A DNA stretch of 64,000 bases from Catonia carolina (GCA_035578175.1 JAQMRL010000003.1:23460419-23524418); one strand, 5' to 3'. Positions 44,231 through 56,690 are shown, counted from the first letter of the stretch. Notes: generated from the letters alone by a model not told the origin. Translations and numbers: made by a program.

Positions 44231-45319
44231 AAGTGTTCTAACTCTTTGACCGTTTCTGGTGGTTTTTAATAAGTTTATTATAATAAAATAAGAAATAAAT
44301 AAAAATAAAAGAAATCACAAGTGACATAGAGCTGGGAATAACGGAATATGACCTAAAAAACAAGACTACAGAGTTAAAAGACATTTCCCAACAAAAATAC
44401 AAAATTCAAAATAAGGATTAAACAGCAAGAAACAGAGTTTGTTCAGAGGCAGAAAAAAATAAGATCGGAAAACATGAAAAATTATTGCGCCAAAAGAATA
44501 GCGGTCAAAACAAAACAATCTAAAACTTGATTAAGTGGTCCAATGAGGACGTAAAAGCACAAAAAAATAAAATAAAAAGTTCATTAAACGGTGGATATAC
44601 GAGTAAGCAACAATGTTTAAAAAATATAAAAGAATAAGCTGTTTTACTCAGTTTGATCTCCCACTGGGCTGATTTCGTTAAACCTTTTAAAAACGCAGCT
44701 CTCCACGTGCAAATTTGTAACCACCCATTGTTATTTTTTCCCAAATTCCTGACTAACGCAGAAAATACGAAATTTATATTTTTTATGACCCAGTTCTTTG
44801 AAGATTTACTGCACTCTTGATGTTCTTAATCAATTAATTGCCTCCATAAAAACTAGGTGGTGCATTTTCACACAAGCTCGAAATCGTCCCATTTGCTGAC
44901 CCATTCGAAAATTTGAGGTTTTTATAGATTTTTATTCGTAGAAAACGAAAATTTCCCTCCTTACCCTGTGCTCCGAATCCTCACTGTAAAAAATGGGTAA
45001 CATTTTAAATCGCTATTTTATTCGGGGGTAAAATGTATCAGTTCGGTAATCTCATTTTCAGAAACTACATAAGTAATTAATTATTAAGTGTTATTCACCT
45101 TTTAGATTTCACTCTTTTTTTGTCTAATTTTTAAAAAATTTTTACTTTAGAAAAAAAACTTCGGTTATATTATGAAGAGAAAAGTTATCAACATTCAAGA
45201 AATTTGAAAGACTACTAAAAATATAAGACTTTCTGGTAATACTAAGACAACGCTTGGGAAAAGGGATGCCTCAACGCCTCTTAAACTCAAAGTGTTGGTC
45301 GGCCAGAGCGCTGGTCCAG
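44231..45319. other. No gene seen
   Basis: AT-rich spacer with no frame or shared repeat recognised. Confidence 0.4.
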
Positions 45320-45400
45320 CCATTGTTGGTGTAATGGTCAGGGCAACTAGCTTTTACGCCAAGGGTTACGAGTTCGATTTCCCGATTAGGTTTGGTATTT
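45320..45400 (+). repeat. tRNA-like sequence, SINE head or tRNA pseudogene
   Basis: ccattgttggtgtaatggtc (box-A-like), an anticodon-arm-like gggcaactagcttttacgcc, and gttacgagttcgatttcccg (box B). The acceptor stems do not pair well, so it is not an intact tRNA. It lies directly left of a family E copy in opposite orientation. Confidence 0.5.
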
Positions 45401-45436
45401 TTTTTATTATTTATTCTCATCTATCACCTTAAACCA

Positions 45437-45833
45437 TTGTTGTTGTTTAGGTCAACAGCCGAAAGGCTGGTTTGAACCTCTAGAGGTTTTACTAAGTAAA
45501 ACGAGAAGTGAGGTGGTTTACCATTGCCTTCCTCACTGAGTGGAAAAGTACGCTTATCAGCATGCCGGGCCCTCTGAAAAGCACATATTTTCCACTCTGC
45601 AAATGACACCTTCACTTCATTCACCACAGGGTCTGGCTGTATAATGAAATTCATTACTTTCAGAGAAGATAACTCTGATTAGTGTCTTTTACACCTCTAC
45701 CTCTTCTGTCCTTAAATGATTCAGTCATTTAATTGGCTGACCATGTGATAAGAAACAGAACTATTTATTTTAGCCCTGCAACGAACAGGTTGGGTGTAAA
45801 TAATTTGACACTCCACCTATCTGCTCTGGGCAG
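45437..45833 (-). repeat. Repeat family E copy
   Basis: Nearly identical to 33050-33444 over its whole length, with a few substitutions. The minus-strand frame 45654-45440 is intact (PVVNEVKVSFAEWKICAFQR, then KPPHFSFYLVKPLEVQTSL). Confidence 0.85.
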
Positions 45834-46640
45834 CTTTCACCATTAGCAGAAACAAATCAGTCAGACATAAATAATCCAAGTGTTGTCTAGTTTTTATTCA
45901 TATGCATACTCGTACAAAAAGGCTAAAAACAAGCCATACTTCATTTTTATTTGATTTACCTTCTATCTTGGAGATCGTTTCTCAAGGTTGTATAGATTTT
46001 TTTTTAAATTAAAATGAATCAGGTGAAAAAAAAATTCGAAATGTTATGAAAATCTTCACGAAATCTCTTGTAAGAACCGTACTAATAACTAACAGTATTT
46101 TAGCACAACACCCAAATTAACCGCTGTTTTATATTTTATATAAATACATAATCATCAAAGTTATAATTTTAAATTCCTTCTATAATAAAAACTAAAACAT
46201 ACTTCAGTTACTCAGATAAAACTGTTAGAACAATATTTTTATTGAATACAATTTGGCGCGAAACTTATGTAAATATAGTATAAGTTGGGTTGGACATTAC
46301 GACACGAGTATTTTCACCTGTTGTAATATTATTCACACTACATCAACAGATCATTAGAAAACACTGTCATATTCAGTTCAGACTTCTTTACGGCAACACT
46401 ATGTGATGCAACATCACAAAATGTAAGTTTTAACTCTTTCTTTCACATAAATCTTTTTTAAAACAAAATTAAATTTTTACGATCAATAAATTTTTTTAAT
46501 AAAACTGTTTCTCAGTGATTTAAAATTTGAGCTAATTAACTTAATTTTATAAGATTTTTAGATTAATTAATTATATCAGGGACTTACTAAATTAGTAAAT
46601 TGAAATATAAAAACTTTAATTAACTTTCTTATATTTTTAG
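45834..46640. other. No gene seen
   Basis: AT-rich spacer. Confidence 0.45.
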
Positions 46641-46806
46641 TTTATTTAAAGTGACGCCATAAGGTTGGTCACAAGAGACTACGATGAGTTATGGAACTGC
46701 AACAATATGTTTTGAATTGTAATAAAATCCAGAACCCAGCCGGGAATCGAACCCAGAATCTTCCGGTTTCCATACCACCCTACTAACCACTACGCCACGG
46801 AAGTGG
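46641..46806 (-). mobile_element. SINE family A copy
   Basis: Minus strand: head cttccgtggcgtagtggtta, box B tgggttcgattcccgg, body to ccttatggcgtcactttaaa. Confidence 0.85.
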
Positions 46807-48170
46807 CCTGTTTAATTTTAATTAAAAAATAAACTTTTTTGATTTTTTTTTTTTTAGAAAATATTAAACATTATTAGGTCAATTTTCATTAAATATCATT
46901 AAATATAAAACAAATCCTACTTTTAGTTAAAAACTACACAGGCCTTTACTTTTGATACATGACTCATAAACATTAAAGGGGTTTTCAACTTTAAAAAAAT
47001 AATTACAAAACATTTTTTTCGGCTATTTTTGTAGAGGAAATTATTTTAAACAAAATATATGATTTATTTTATTAATAATTTTTGTTTTACGTCAATAAAT
47101 CAATACAAATTCCTGTAGCTAGTAATAATCCTTGGAAACTATCCTGTGATCTAGATAACTTGAATGAAAGATCCAGGGTTCTTATCTACTTCGTCATTAA
47201 CAAAATAGGCATTAATATTCAAATCTACTATTCAATAATAAATTGTAAGGAATTCTACAATCTTATATTCGGAAGCACTTTCCAAATGGCTTTCCATCGG
47301 TTTCTTTTTTCTGCAATTTGATTGGTATCTTACATATTTTTTTTATAAAACTAGCAATTGATAAATACAGAAAAAATTTACGAATGTAAATGAGCTAGTA
47401 GGATTTTACATTATAGAGAAAAAATAGTAACGAAAACTAAATAAATTTATATTTAACATGCTAAAGAGACAGACTAGCGAGTAGCGTAATGTTCTAGAAA
47501 AGCGAAGGAAAGGAGAAAGAGCGAAGGATAACCTGAGGTGGGAGAAAGTACGCGTCGACGGTTGAATTCATCTTGTCACTTCCGTGACGCACCCTGTCTA
47601 CAATATCGAATTCTCACGCTCACACTTAAAGAAATTTCACTTCCAAAGAGTTCAGTAACTTAAACTTTAAATACACAAAAAATACAAGATACTCTCCAAA
47701 ATGTTGTTTTACAAAGCACACAACACATTTAAAGACAAAACATAAAACCCTTTAGAAAACAGATTGATGGATGAAATATATTTATTGTTTTGCAGAAGAA
47801 TCGTTGAGGGGGTGAAGGCAATTAATACTTTGTGGAGGGGGTAGTGCGTCTGACGGTTCAATAGCCTTCCAACTGGTTTGATTTGTAGGTAAAGCTACTG
47901 ATAGGAGGAAAATCAACGAATGAGGGAGGGGTGGGAGAAGTGCGTTCAGACGTTCGTGACTTTTATCCTGTGCTACGCAAACTGTCTGCAAAAATCGACC
48001 ACACTCGCGGTAGCTCAATTTTTTTTATTAGTTTCGAACTCGACCTATAAAAAAATATTAAACATTAAACCTCTTATGAGTCACCACTGTCGTCTAACAT
48101 GATGTAAATCGTTCACACTACACCATTATACGCTAAAATATTATATCCTACACAGAGAAACAAATAATAT
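46807..48170. other. No gene confirmed; GC-richer patches at 47460-47600 and 47780-48020
   Basis: The two patches contain several CpG (gtacgcgtcgacggttga; cgttcagacgttcgtgac) and purine-rich runs. They could be regulatory sequence in the first intron behind the exon at 48178-48232, or transposon remnants. A plus-strand frame at 47082-47321 is open but not convincing. Confidence 0.35.
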
Positions 48171-48177
48171 AACTCAC

Positions 48178-48232
48178 TCTGGTGGATTTGTGGCCTGCGG
48201 ACGAAGGAGGGTAACATCTGCTCTTGGGACAT
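48178..48232 (-). CDS. Candidate first coding exon
   Basis: ATG at 48232 has a good insect start context (taaaATG). Eighteen codons (MSQEQMLPSFVRRPQIHQ) end at a strong donor CCAGA|GTGAGT in phase 1. It is on the same strand as, and 12.3 kb upstream of, the Q/N-rich large exon, so it could be its first coding exon; at least one unseen exon would be needed because the phases differ (1 out, 0 in). Equally it could belong to another gene. A GC-rich, CCAAT-containing block lies about 1.2 kb upstream. Confidence 0.4.
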
Positions 48233-48535
48233 TTTATGGAATGTCAACAAAAACAAATTACTTCAACAACGACAAATACAATCTGCAACAGAACAATTGA
48301 TTATTTAAAGATTTCAAAAATTAGAAAGTTCTCAATTTCTGGAGTATTTAAACAATTTTAGTACAGGCTTGTAAATCGTAAAATTGTTAAAAAGGCCCAG
48401 TTGTTTGCTAAAGTTCAATAATTAAGAATTTTTGAAATAAATACATAACATAAGAGTTTTTACTTAAAACAATTACGCCTCAGTGGTAATAATTTTATAT
48501 TATACAAAAATATTTCTCAGTTTATCAAAGATCTC

Positions 48536-48663
48536 ATCAACTTGACATTAGTAACTACTTTGGATTAGGGACGGTGGGTCTGCAAGAGCAATAATTTTCC
48601 AGACCTCCACCCCGGATCTTCATTTTGCATCGTAGCACGTTACCACAGGACTACAGAGCCGGC
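48536..48663 (-). mobile_element. SINE family A copy, strongly diverged
   Basis: Minus strand: ggctctgtagtcctgtggta head and body to caagttgatgagat. Box B is eroded (gatccggggtgg). Confidence 0.5.
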
Positions 48664-48689
48664 CAATTTCAATTATAATTAACCGTTTT

Positions 48690-49020
48690 CGTGTACAACC
48701 TTTTTAGACCGCGTATTGAATAAATTTAAGACATTTCTGAAAGCTCTTTCCGCAGCCGACATTCATACACTGCAGGCTTTTTCCTTCCTTTCGTCCACCC
48801 TGAGTTCTACTCCTCATGGAAGCTCTTTAAGTCAGTAATCAATTGTCTGAATTTGGTTTAGTCCAAAATATTCTGTCAGTTTATTCCAGTTTTCTCTATA
48901 TCTCTTTTGATTTCCTTAACCAACTTATGCGACAGATTAGGGTTTGGCAATTGATTGTTATCCATTCTACACACGTATCCGTAGGATTTTAATAATCTTT
49001 TCTAATCGTTTTCATAAATC
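48690..49020 (-). pseudogene. Degenerate LINE-like tail
   Basis: Shares ordered blocks with 41180-41430. Minus-strand text (conceptually NPNLSHKLVKEIKRYRENWN) resembles the end of a non-LTR polyprotein. Frames broken. Confidence 0.4.
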
Positions 49021-49379
49021 GTTGTACATTTTTCTTTTCTTTCTCGTGAGCTGTACTAACCGTATAATAACATACCCTTGGACCCATTATCTTTTTATCA
49101 AAATTTTCAGTTTCTTTCAGATCAACCTCCCCGTTATTCTAAAGCACAACACCAGTGCACGTAAAGGTGTGCTGCTTATTGCACAGGACCTATGCATATT
49201 ACATTCAAATATTTTGCTGGTTACTGATAACATTAATTTTAATATTTTATATATTATTAATTACAAAACCTTATTATTAAGTATTTAACATTTCACACTT
49301 ATGTGTAGCGAATAGGGGTTATGCTTTTCATTTAAGTTCGTAAAAGGAATACAGGGGGGAATTATTTTATTAGAGATAA

Positions 49380-49690
49380 CTCATTACGCGGATCCACCCT
49401 CCGCCATTTCATTGGCCATTACGTATGGCGTATGAAACTACGCCCTCCATTCCGTTGGGACAATACGCCCACTACATCTCTCGCCATAAGTGGATACATT
49501 GGCCGACCGTCAATCGTGTAAGCAGAATGAATTACACTAAATTTTGTACATAGTAATTACTAAAATCATATTAATGCGAGGTTGTACTCAATAGCCAACG
49601 GTGCCACACTTTCTGTAGTGAGTATAAAAATGTAGATTGATCTGAGAGAGCTTAACCATTGAGAATGTAACCTCATTGATATTTTTTTTT
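49380..49690. promoter_or_regulatory. CpG-rich block with CCAAT and TATA elements, candidate promoter or solo LTR
   Basis: Two ATTGGCC (minus-strand GGCCAAT) sites, at about 49411 and 49499, and several CpG lie within 150 bases. On the plus strand gagtataaaaatg (49620) resembles a TATA box followed by a gagagagcttaacc-type start region. The minus strand would serve the exon at 48232; the plus strand has no gene behind it. A solo LTR is another reading, but I found no TG...CA ends. Confidence 0.3.
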
Positions 49691-50831
49691 CTTTATCTTG
49701 TGTATCTGTTTCCTAATTGTAACTGTGAGGTACGCGTGAATGTAGTGATAATAATGTTATGTAAACATTCGGTTTCTTTCTATTTGTTTTATTTTTCATA
49801 TACTATTATTTTGAAAAGCTGAGATTTTATTATTAATACAATTAAATGCTTCTCGAATAAATGGTTTACCTAAACTTATACTGTTACATTCTAATGTTTG
49901 TTAAGTACAATTTTGTTTATTTATTTAGAGTTTGCTGAACGTAATTAAAAATTGCAAAAACAAACAAGAGTTGGTTGTAGTAGTACTGACGGAGGAAACG
50001 TATCAACGAAAGAAAATTTATAAAACTGAACTTCTTGTAAAAATGATTAATGATTAAAGAGGCGGAAAATCGACCACAATTGCTATTTGGCCCGGGTAAA
50101 TAACCAAGACTAGTCTAAGAAATCAAATACAGTAAGATCCCGGTTATCCAACCTTCGCTCATCCGACGTGACATGGACGAACGTGAACTGATAAGCGATG
50201 GCATAATATTAGCCTACGTTGAAAAACAACCCCATCTGATACAATGTTGATTCAGCATTGCCTTGAGATTGCCGCCAAAAAAGGCATATATCTTTAACGT
50301 AAACTTCACCTAAGCAATCATCTACAATAGTTTTTCCGAAAGCTTTTTTATTTTGAATCGTTAACTGTAGCCTACTATATAGAACAACCAAAGATGAGAA
50401 AACATTGATATTTAATAACAATTAACAAGAACAGGCATGATAGAAAATAGGCTACAACAATCAGCAATGTTAAATTTGGAATAATAATGAACGTAATATA
50501 TACTAAAGTATAAAAAAAAACACTAAAAAATTCATTTTGTCAAAGAAAAGTAATTACCAATAGTAATAAAGCATATTTAAAACAAAACAAAAATTTCATC
50601 TAATATTTCTCATTATTTTATATTTTTCCACTTAAAAACATGCAGAAGAATTAAAGTTGATCTCTGCTCGATCTTCTTTTTAATCTTCTAATGACGCCTG
50701 ATGGATTCGCCGTATCACTGATAAGCGAATTATTATAAATTTGAAGTTTTGAATAGAATTCAATGTTTTTTTTCTCTCTTTAATTCTTTATTTACAACTG
50801 TAAAATGTTACAACAAGCAAATGTAATGATT
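49691..50831. other. No gene seen
   Basis: AT-rich spacer up to the transposon end. Confidence 0.45.
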
Positions 50832-50951
50832 CACTGGTCAACAAAAAAAACCTTTTTTTCTGTCCTAGACATGTTGTTGGGTGATCCTATAGGTATTTTT
50901 TGTGCTGATTCCGAATCTGTGCTTAGATTTTTTCTATCACGTCTAGTTTCC
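50832..50951 (+). repeat. Left terminal inverted repeat
   Basis: It contains gttgttgggtgatcctatag and gctgattccgaatctgtgct, both found as complement in 53063-53174. One frame through both repeats stays open (ADSESVLRFFLSRLV in each), perhaps by chance. Confidence 0.85.
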
Positions 50952-51035
50952 TTAGGACAACCGGATAAGATGGGGGTTCAAGGGGGAAACAGCAAATAAA
51001 TCGTTAATAAAAAATGTGAAAAAATGGGTACTCAC

Positions 51036-52700
51036 CTAGGATTTTCTCGCATATTTAGCTTCTAGCAAGTCCCTTTTCAGTGTCCAGCAGTAATCTGCTA
51101 TCATGTTGCTGCTGAACTTTCCTTGGTACCGTTTTTCCATGTGTAAAATATCCTGGTGGAAACGCTCACCATGCTCATCACTAACGGCGCCAAGGTTTGG
51201 CGGAAAAAAGTCCAGGTGTGAGTCGAGGAAGTGAATCTTTAAAGACATATTGCAGCCTATTTTTTGGTATGATTTAATTAGATTAGCCACCAGATCGCGA
51301 CAATTTTCAGCCACGTCATATCCTAGAAAATGTTCAACTACATTTTTGAATGCGTTCCACGCGCTTTTTTCTAATGAGTTCAATTGCAGTTGAAATTCCG
51401 AATCCTTCAGCACTTCCCTAATCTGAGGCCCAATAAAAATTCCTTATTTGATCTTTGCTTCACTGATTTTAGGGAATTTTTGTTTCAAATAAGTAAAACC
51501 AGCACCATTTTTGTCCATAGCTTTCACGAAGTTTTTAACAAGTCCTAATTTAATATGTAGAGGTGGCAAAAGAACATTTTTTGGATCGACCAAAGGCTGA
51601 AAAAGGACATTTTTGGATCCAGGAACGAGTGCTTTACGTTGTGGCCAATCTTTTTTCAAGTAATGATTTTTTCTGTCTCTGCTATCCCACTCGCAGATAA
51701 AGCAACAATATTTCGTGTAGCCAAGCTGTAAGCCTAGTAAAATTGCAATGACTTTTAAGTCGCCACAAACTTTCCACTTATATTTATCGTAGTGAATTTT
51801 TTCGAGAAGCAACTGCATATTCTCGTAAGATTCTTTCATGTCAGTTCTATGAGCTAACGGTATCGAGGGGAGTTTATTTCCATTATGTAACAGAACAGCC
51901 TTTAAACTTACTTTGGATGAATCAATGAACAAACGCCAATCATCATCTGTTTTGTATTCCAAATTAAGAGTATCCATAATAGAGAGAACATCATTGCAAA
52001 AAATAAGGTTGTTTTCTTGAGAAAAAAATAATTTAAACTCGTCATGGCGAGATCGATACATACAAATTTTCGTTTTTGGATCCAGCAATTTCCAACCTTT
52101 TAATCGTGATCCTAAGAGTTCACTCTGCTTTTTGGACAAGTTTAAGTCGCGCACTAGATCATTTAAATCCTCTTGTGTTATAAAATGACGTTCATCAGAC
52201 GTACTCGGTCCGAAATTTGGATCCTTCGTGTTTTCAAATCCCTCATTCTCACATTCTTCATTACTTTCTGAATCTTCGCTAATATTAACATTTTTCGGTG
52301 GTTCCGGCACTGGTAAATTTTCGGAGTGAGGGACTTGTCGTATCGCTGATTCCAGGTTGTTTGGATATTTTACTGTATGTTTTGACTTCTGTGTAATACC
52401 TTTAATGTTTGTTAAACAAAAATAACAGTCTGAAACATGATTCCGAGATTCCCGCCAAATCATGGGGACGGCAAATTTCACATGACGTTTTCCCTCAGCC
52501 CAACCGGTGAGGAGCCTTACACAGGTGCTACACATCACATGAGGCGCCCATCCTTTATCCTTGTCACCCAACGGACAGTCAAAATAAAGTTTATAACACT
52601 GTCTTAAAAAGGGAGTAATGTTCCGCCTTTGAGCCTTGAACGTAATTTCACCGCACACGTAACAAAATTCATCTGGGTGGTTCACGCACTGTCTAGGCAT
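51036..52700 (-). pseudogene. Transposase-like gene with one nonsense codon
   Basis: ATG at 52700 opens a 555-codon frame broken only by TAA at 51446-51444 (KISEAKIK-stop-GIFIGPQIREVLKD), likely from GAA. The N-terminus has paired cysteines (YVCGEI at residues 14-19; MCSTCV near 56; CYFCLT near 93) suggesting zinc binding. An acidic linker with SEDSESNEECENE follows. The second half has DDWRLFIDSSKVSLKAVLLH, then KVCGDLKVIAILLG, KYCCFICEWDSRDRKNHY, PLHIKLGLVKNFVKAMDK and SDEHGERFHQDI. The acidic residues in IDSSK, CGDLK and SDEHGE could form an RNase H-like DDE/D site; this is inference. Because the rest is intact, the copy is young or read-through is possible. Confidence 0.85.
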
Positions 52701-53062
52701 GATGAAAGCTAAGCCACTTCACAATGATTGCACAATGGGTCCTATCAATGATCACAATGATTACACAATGTGTCCCATCAATGATTACAATGATTACAAT
52801 TCACAACAAAATTCACAAACGGTCTTCCGAGAAAAAACAAACGTCTTAACGCGCTGAAAGTTAGTCACATACTGATGTGAAGTGCCTGCTGAGTCAGGAG
52901 TGTTTTAAACAAAGGGATAAGAATGTGTGTAATCATGAGATGGTGCAAGATTCAACATGTTTCGACAGGAAAGTTTTATTTTCGTCTGCTCGTGCTATCA
53001 AGACATATCAATAAATTAAATTACTACTTTCGTTGTAGCAAAAACATACATTCGTCTGTCAT

Positions 53063-53174
53063 ACGAAAACTAGACGTGATAGAAAAAATCTAAGCACAGA
53101 TTCGGAATCAGCACGAAAAATGCCTTTAGGATCACCCAACAACGTCTCTAGGACAAAATCTTTGTTGACCAGTG
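53063..53174 (-). repeat. Right terminal inverted repeat
   Basis: Complement of 50832-50951, with a few substitutions (for example aaaggcatttttc against ataggtattttttg). Ends at ttgaccagtg. Confidence 0.85.
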
Positions 53175-53239
53175 ATGTAAATGACATGATAGGCATGAGA
53201 GGGGTAGGGCCCCCATTGGTGCCTCCCCAAGAATGAAAT

Positions 53240-53800
53240 TTGTATATCAAATTAGCATGTCTCTACTCCAGCGTCTTTTAAGGCGTCTAGGGGGATTATT
53301 AGGTAAATGGACGGAGGAAAGTAAACGCACCAGGGGGTTCTCGTGTTCGTGTGACTTGTCGTGAAAGCGTTTGTATAGGTATTCAATGGAATTTTGTACA
53401 AGTGGTGTTTTCAAATCTGTATGTAAGGTTTTGTTGCTAACGTAAAGAGGTGCTTTTGCTATAAGGCGTAATGTTTTTGACTGGAATGCTTGAATTCGTT
53501 GCAAGTTAGAGGGTTTGGTTGAACCGTAAATTTGGGATCCGTAGGTTCAAATAGGTTTCAAAAGAGAACAATATATGCGTAATTGTTATGCCATTGGTAG
53601 TTTTGATCGTTTGTGAAGTAGGGAATATAGAAGTTTAAGTCGGGAATTCAGTAATAAACGTTTCCGTTTGATATGTGTGCTCCAAGTTAGTCGTTTATCA
53701 AAAGTTAGACCGAGGTACTTGACCGTATCTGTTTTTATGAGAGAATTCAATGTAACTATTTTGGATGATGTCGCAAATGAATGGTGTTTTTAAATCGGTA
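53240..53800 (-). pseudogene. Jockey-like non-LTR retrotransposon 3' fragment
   Basis: Minus strand: TFDKRLTWSTHI-like and KPIxTYGSQIYGSTKPSN-like text across frames, then an intact frame 53504-53247 with MQRIQAFQSKTLRLIAKAPL, YVSNKTLHTDLKTPL and RRLKRRWSRD. These are the end of a Jockey-clade reverse transcriptase and its tail. Confidence 0.75.
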
Positions 53801-54513
53801 TGTAGTGTGTAATTTCCAAAAATAGTGAACTTTTTATAATTAGCCCTACTGCCGAACATTTTATGTATGCTATTATATTAGGCTACGATAAATTCGTTAA
53901 ATACCGGTATTCTTTGTATTTTGCTTATTAGGCCCAATTTTTTTAAAACTCGTTGACAGAATTTAGGTACTACTTTAACTTGTTATTTTCATTTACAGTA
54001 TTTACAACTTATTTTGCAAAATTTATCATATTTTATTTCATTAAATTTATTTTTAAAATCCGACAAGTGTACTATTTATTTAAATTATCTTGAGGTGCCG
54101 GATTATCCGACATTTTTCTTATCCGACCATTTCCCGGTCCCGTTTGTGTTGGATAATCGAGACTCTACTGTAATACGACAGCACCGCAGTCATAGGAAGC
54201 TCGCATTTTTTAGATTTATACTCCAGTAGCAACTTGCAACGACTGTAGGAAGTTCCTACCCTCCAAAAGCCATACGGAGTGGCGAATACAGTACTAACGT
54301 AAACAATGAAAATAAACTATCTGTTTGTTTCAGTTATGAAACTACGTCTTTGTATTTACTATTTATATTTAAAACTTTTTTATATTTTGGCATAAATATA
54401 TCTTAATATCCTAACGAAAAGACGTACTTCTGATTAATGTTAGAACATTAATATACTCGTGTAATTTACGGTTCAAAAAACCTCCAGCGGAAAACATGAG
54501 ACGAGTCTTAATA
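53801..54513. other. No gene seen
   Basis: AT-rich spacer, with gataatcgagactctactg-like text near 54150 that recurs in similar form at 50130-50170 (cggttatccaacc); a minor repeat. Confidence 0.35.
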
Positions 54514-55430
54514 CAGTGTGTTCAAAAAAAAACAACCAGTTTTTAGCTGACATGAATATATTACAAAAATATTAAATAAATGAAATACTTACTATAATTT
54601 TAGCAACAATATTCAAATTACAATGAAACTTACCATTAACAACTTTATAATATAAGTTGAAAATGATTCCTTGTTACTTAAATGCAGATTCGCACACGTT
54701 TTGTAACATTCGTAGCCACTTTTATAAAGTTTGTTAATCAAAATTGGAAATCTCACGTTCAATTCGTCAAGTGTATGATTTTTGCTTTTAAAAGACACTT
54801 TTTAAATACCGCCACTAAAAAAAATCTGTAGTGTGATCTAAGGATATTGGAGGTCACACCCTTCATAACAAACTATGATCAAAAACTTCCCGTAACATGT
54901 CAAACGGATCATCGGCAACATGAAAAGTTGTGTTACCCTGCTGGAATCAACATTCTCGGTTCGGGTATTTTTATCAATATGAAGATAAACTTTATGAGCA
55001 ATTTTCTAGGAGAGCGAGTTAATCGCTTTTTAAAAACCTCCAGACTTCCAAGGTTATCACTGATGTGCTTTTATGAACTTGTACACTCCCAGTCTCAAGA
55101 AATTTATTTAAAAACACAAGATTTCGATTTATTCTAGACAGTAGACTTGAAAAATTTTAACAGAAACTCGTCTTTTACTCTTTCGTGTGATTTATAAGTG
55201 AAATAAGTCTAAAAAATAAACACAAATTCGTCTTTGGAAAAAGGTATATCGTTGACACAATACAAATGGATACTGGAATAGTATCAGTGTACAAGAATGA
55301 CATTTCAATTGTTACAAACTGTTAACCTTGAATACAGTGTTGCCAACTAAGATATAAAAAGACATTAAATTTACCTATCCATTAATTCTACCTCCTTAAT
55401 GTTACAGTTGCTTCTTTTTTAAACACCCGT
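54514..55430 (-). pseudogene. DUF4817-type mariner, internally deleted copy
   Basis: The right end (minus-strand start) acgggtgtttaaaaaagaag matches the family terminus, next to TA (55431-55432). The left end cagtgtgttcaaaaaa resembles the other terminus, next to TA (54512-54513). The leader (ggcaacactgtattcaaggt) matches the copy at 8272. The minus-strand frame near 54798-54613 is the protein end (HTLDELN, NKESFSTYIIKLL in place of HFEHLL). Many lesions. Confidence 0.7.
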
Positions 55431-55432
55431 TA

Positions 55433-56047
55433 CTAAATATGACATGGCGAATTCTGTGTTTAGTGGAGTAAAAAACTGAAGTACTATGTTTAACTGTAAA
55501 CATGTGATCCTTTGCTAAACAAATTTGTGACTTTATTTTAGTCGATAAATTAATAAAGTTCGTTTTAAAAAAATAAAAAGTTGACAACTAAAAGTAATTT
55601 TAGTTGGTACTGTGTTTAAGTTTCATGTAGCCTATAGGCTACATAAACTTTAGACTTGATTAGACTTTTTTAAACAGAATGCTACTTTTACCGGGCATTT
55701 ACTGATTATATAGCAGAAAGAACAAAAATGCGAGCTTCATTTAATTGAAGGGCTGTCAAATTTGTCAATTTACCCGATTTATGAATCAAGGTCGGTTACA
55801 CGGACCGAATTGCAACTCTGGTTGATCATAAATTCCACCTCTTTAATTATCAATCATAAGTGGGCTACAAGAAGTCTAGTTTTATAAATTCCTTTCCGTC
55901 AATGCATTTTCCCATCAATACGAACAGCCCTTTTATGTTTGTTATTTTTATAATTGTTAATTACGTTAATACAAACAAATAAACATGATATGCATAACAT
56001 TTTAACGAAATAACTTTAGTTTAACCAATTTAAAATGTATTAAAATC

Positions 56048-56103
<56 letters not shown>

Positions 56104-56394
56104 AACACAGTAGAAAGAATCAATTAATAAGAAAAATAAAAAATATATAAAGAAACTGAATATTTATTCAATCCATATATACCTAGCTATCATTTACAAT
56201 AACGGCATAATATAACTAAATCAAGCATTTTTAAACAGTGCAATTTTTTTAAATACAGCAAAATCTACAAGATTGTAGGTTAAGAATAGATTATTCTTAA
56301 GGAGAATATTGAGTAGATGAGTTTTTCTTTTGCCATAATCGAAGAATTCCCCAATGGGGGAACTTCGTGGATGTACGTCATGTTTTATCTTGTT
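55433..56394. other. No gene seen
   Basis: AT-rich; contains the (AAT)n run listed separately. Confidence 0.45.
56051..56101. repeat. Microsatellite (AAT)n
   Basis: About 17 uninterrupted AAT units. Confidence 0.95.
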
Positions 56395-56690
56395 GCTTTA
56401 AATAAAGTCCATAGGATGTCTTCGTTTTAGTTAGCGAGTGTCGTTAGGAACTACCTAACAGTGGATGGCAATTTGATTTGTGTGTGATTCTAGTCTTCTT
56501 TGGTATCTTGTATTGATTTCCTGTTTAACTGTAGGAATGTGTAAATCTCTCTGTAATATGTGATTTATTAAGTCCCGAGGCGATGATGTGATCGTTGTGA
56601 GTAGTTTTGATAGGAACCTTTGCAGGATTTCAATGTTGCATTGGCTTGCTGGTCTCATAATAGGATTCCATACGTCTAAATTGTTTTAAA
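56395..56690 (-). pseudogene. Jockey-like non-LTR 3' fragment
   Basis: Minus-strand frame 56658-56455: RPASQCNIEILQRFLSKLL, then DLHIPTVKQEINTRYQRRLE and SHTNQIAI. The downstream complement of cataggatgtcttcgtttta gives LKRRHPMD, the usual end of Jockey-clade polyproteins. Different copy from 53240-53800. Confidence 0.75.

Larger units (their letters stand above)
50832..53174 (-). mobile_element. 2.3-kb DNA transposon with long terminal inverted repeats
   Basis: Left end cactggtcaacaaaaaaaac and right end (complement) cactggtcaacaaagatttt start inverted repeats of about 115 bases (50832-50951 and 53063-53174) that agree at most positions. One gene on the minus strand fills the middle. Flanks contain similar but not identical atgtaa(a)tga strings, so the target duplication is unclear. 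I recognise the protein as a type present in many copies in arthropod and cnidarian genomes without a firm superfamily name. Confidence 0.85.

Noticed and set aside
44222..44249. 28-base micro-exon on the minus strand (TVKELEHL) with phase matching the exon at 48178
   Set aside because: The acceptor lacks a pyrimidine tract and the block adjoins the decayed hammerhead-like motif, so it is more likely part of that repeat.
54847..55137. 96-codon plus-strand frame
   Set aside because: It is antisense to the DUF4817-type mariner remnant 54514-55430 and has no recognisable protein features.
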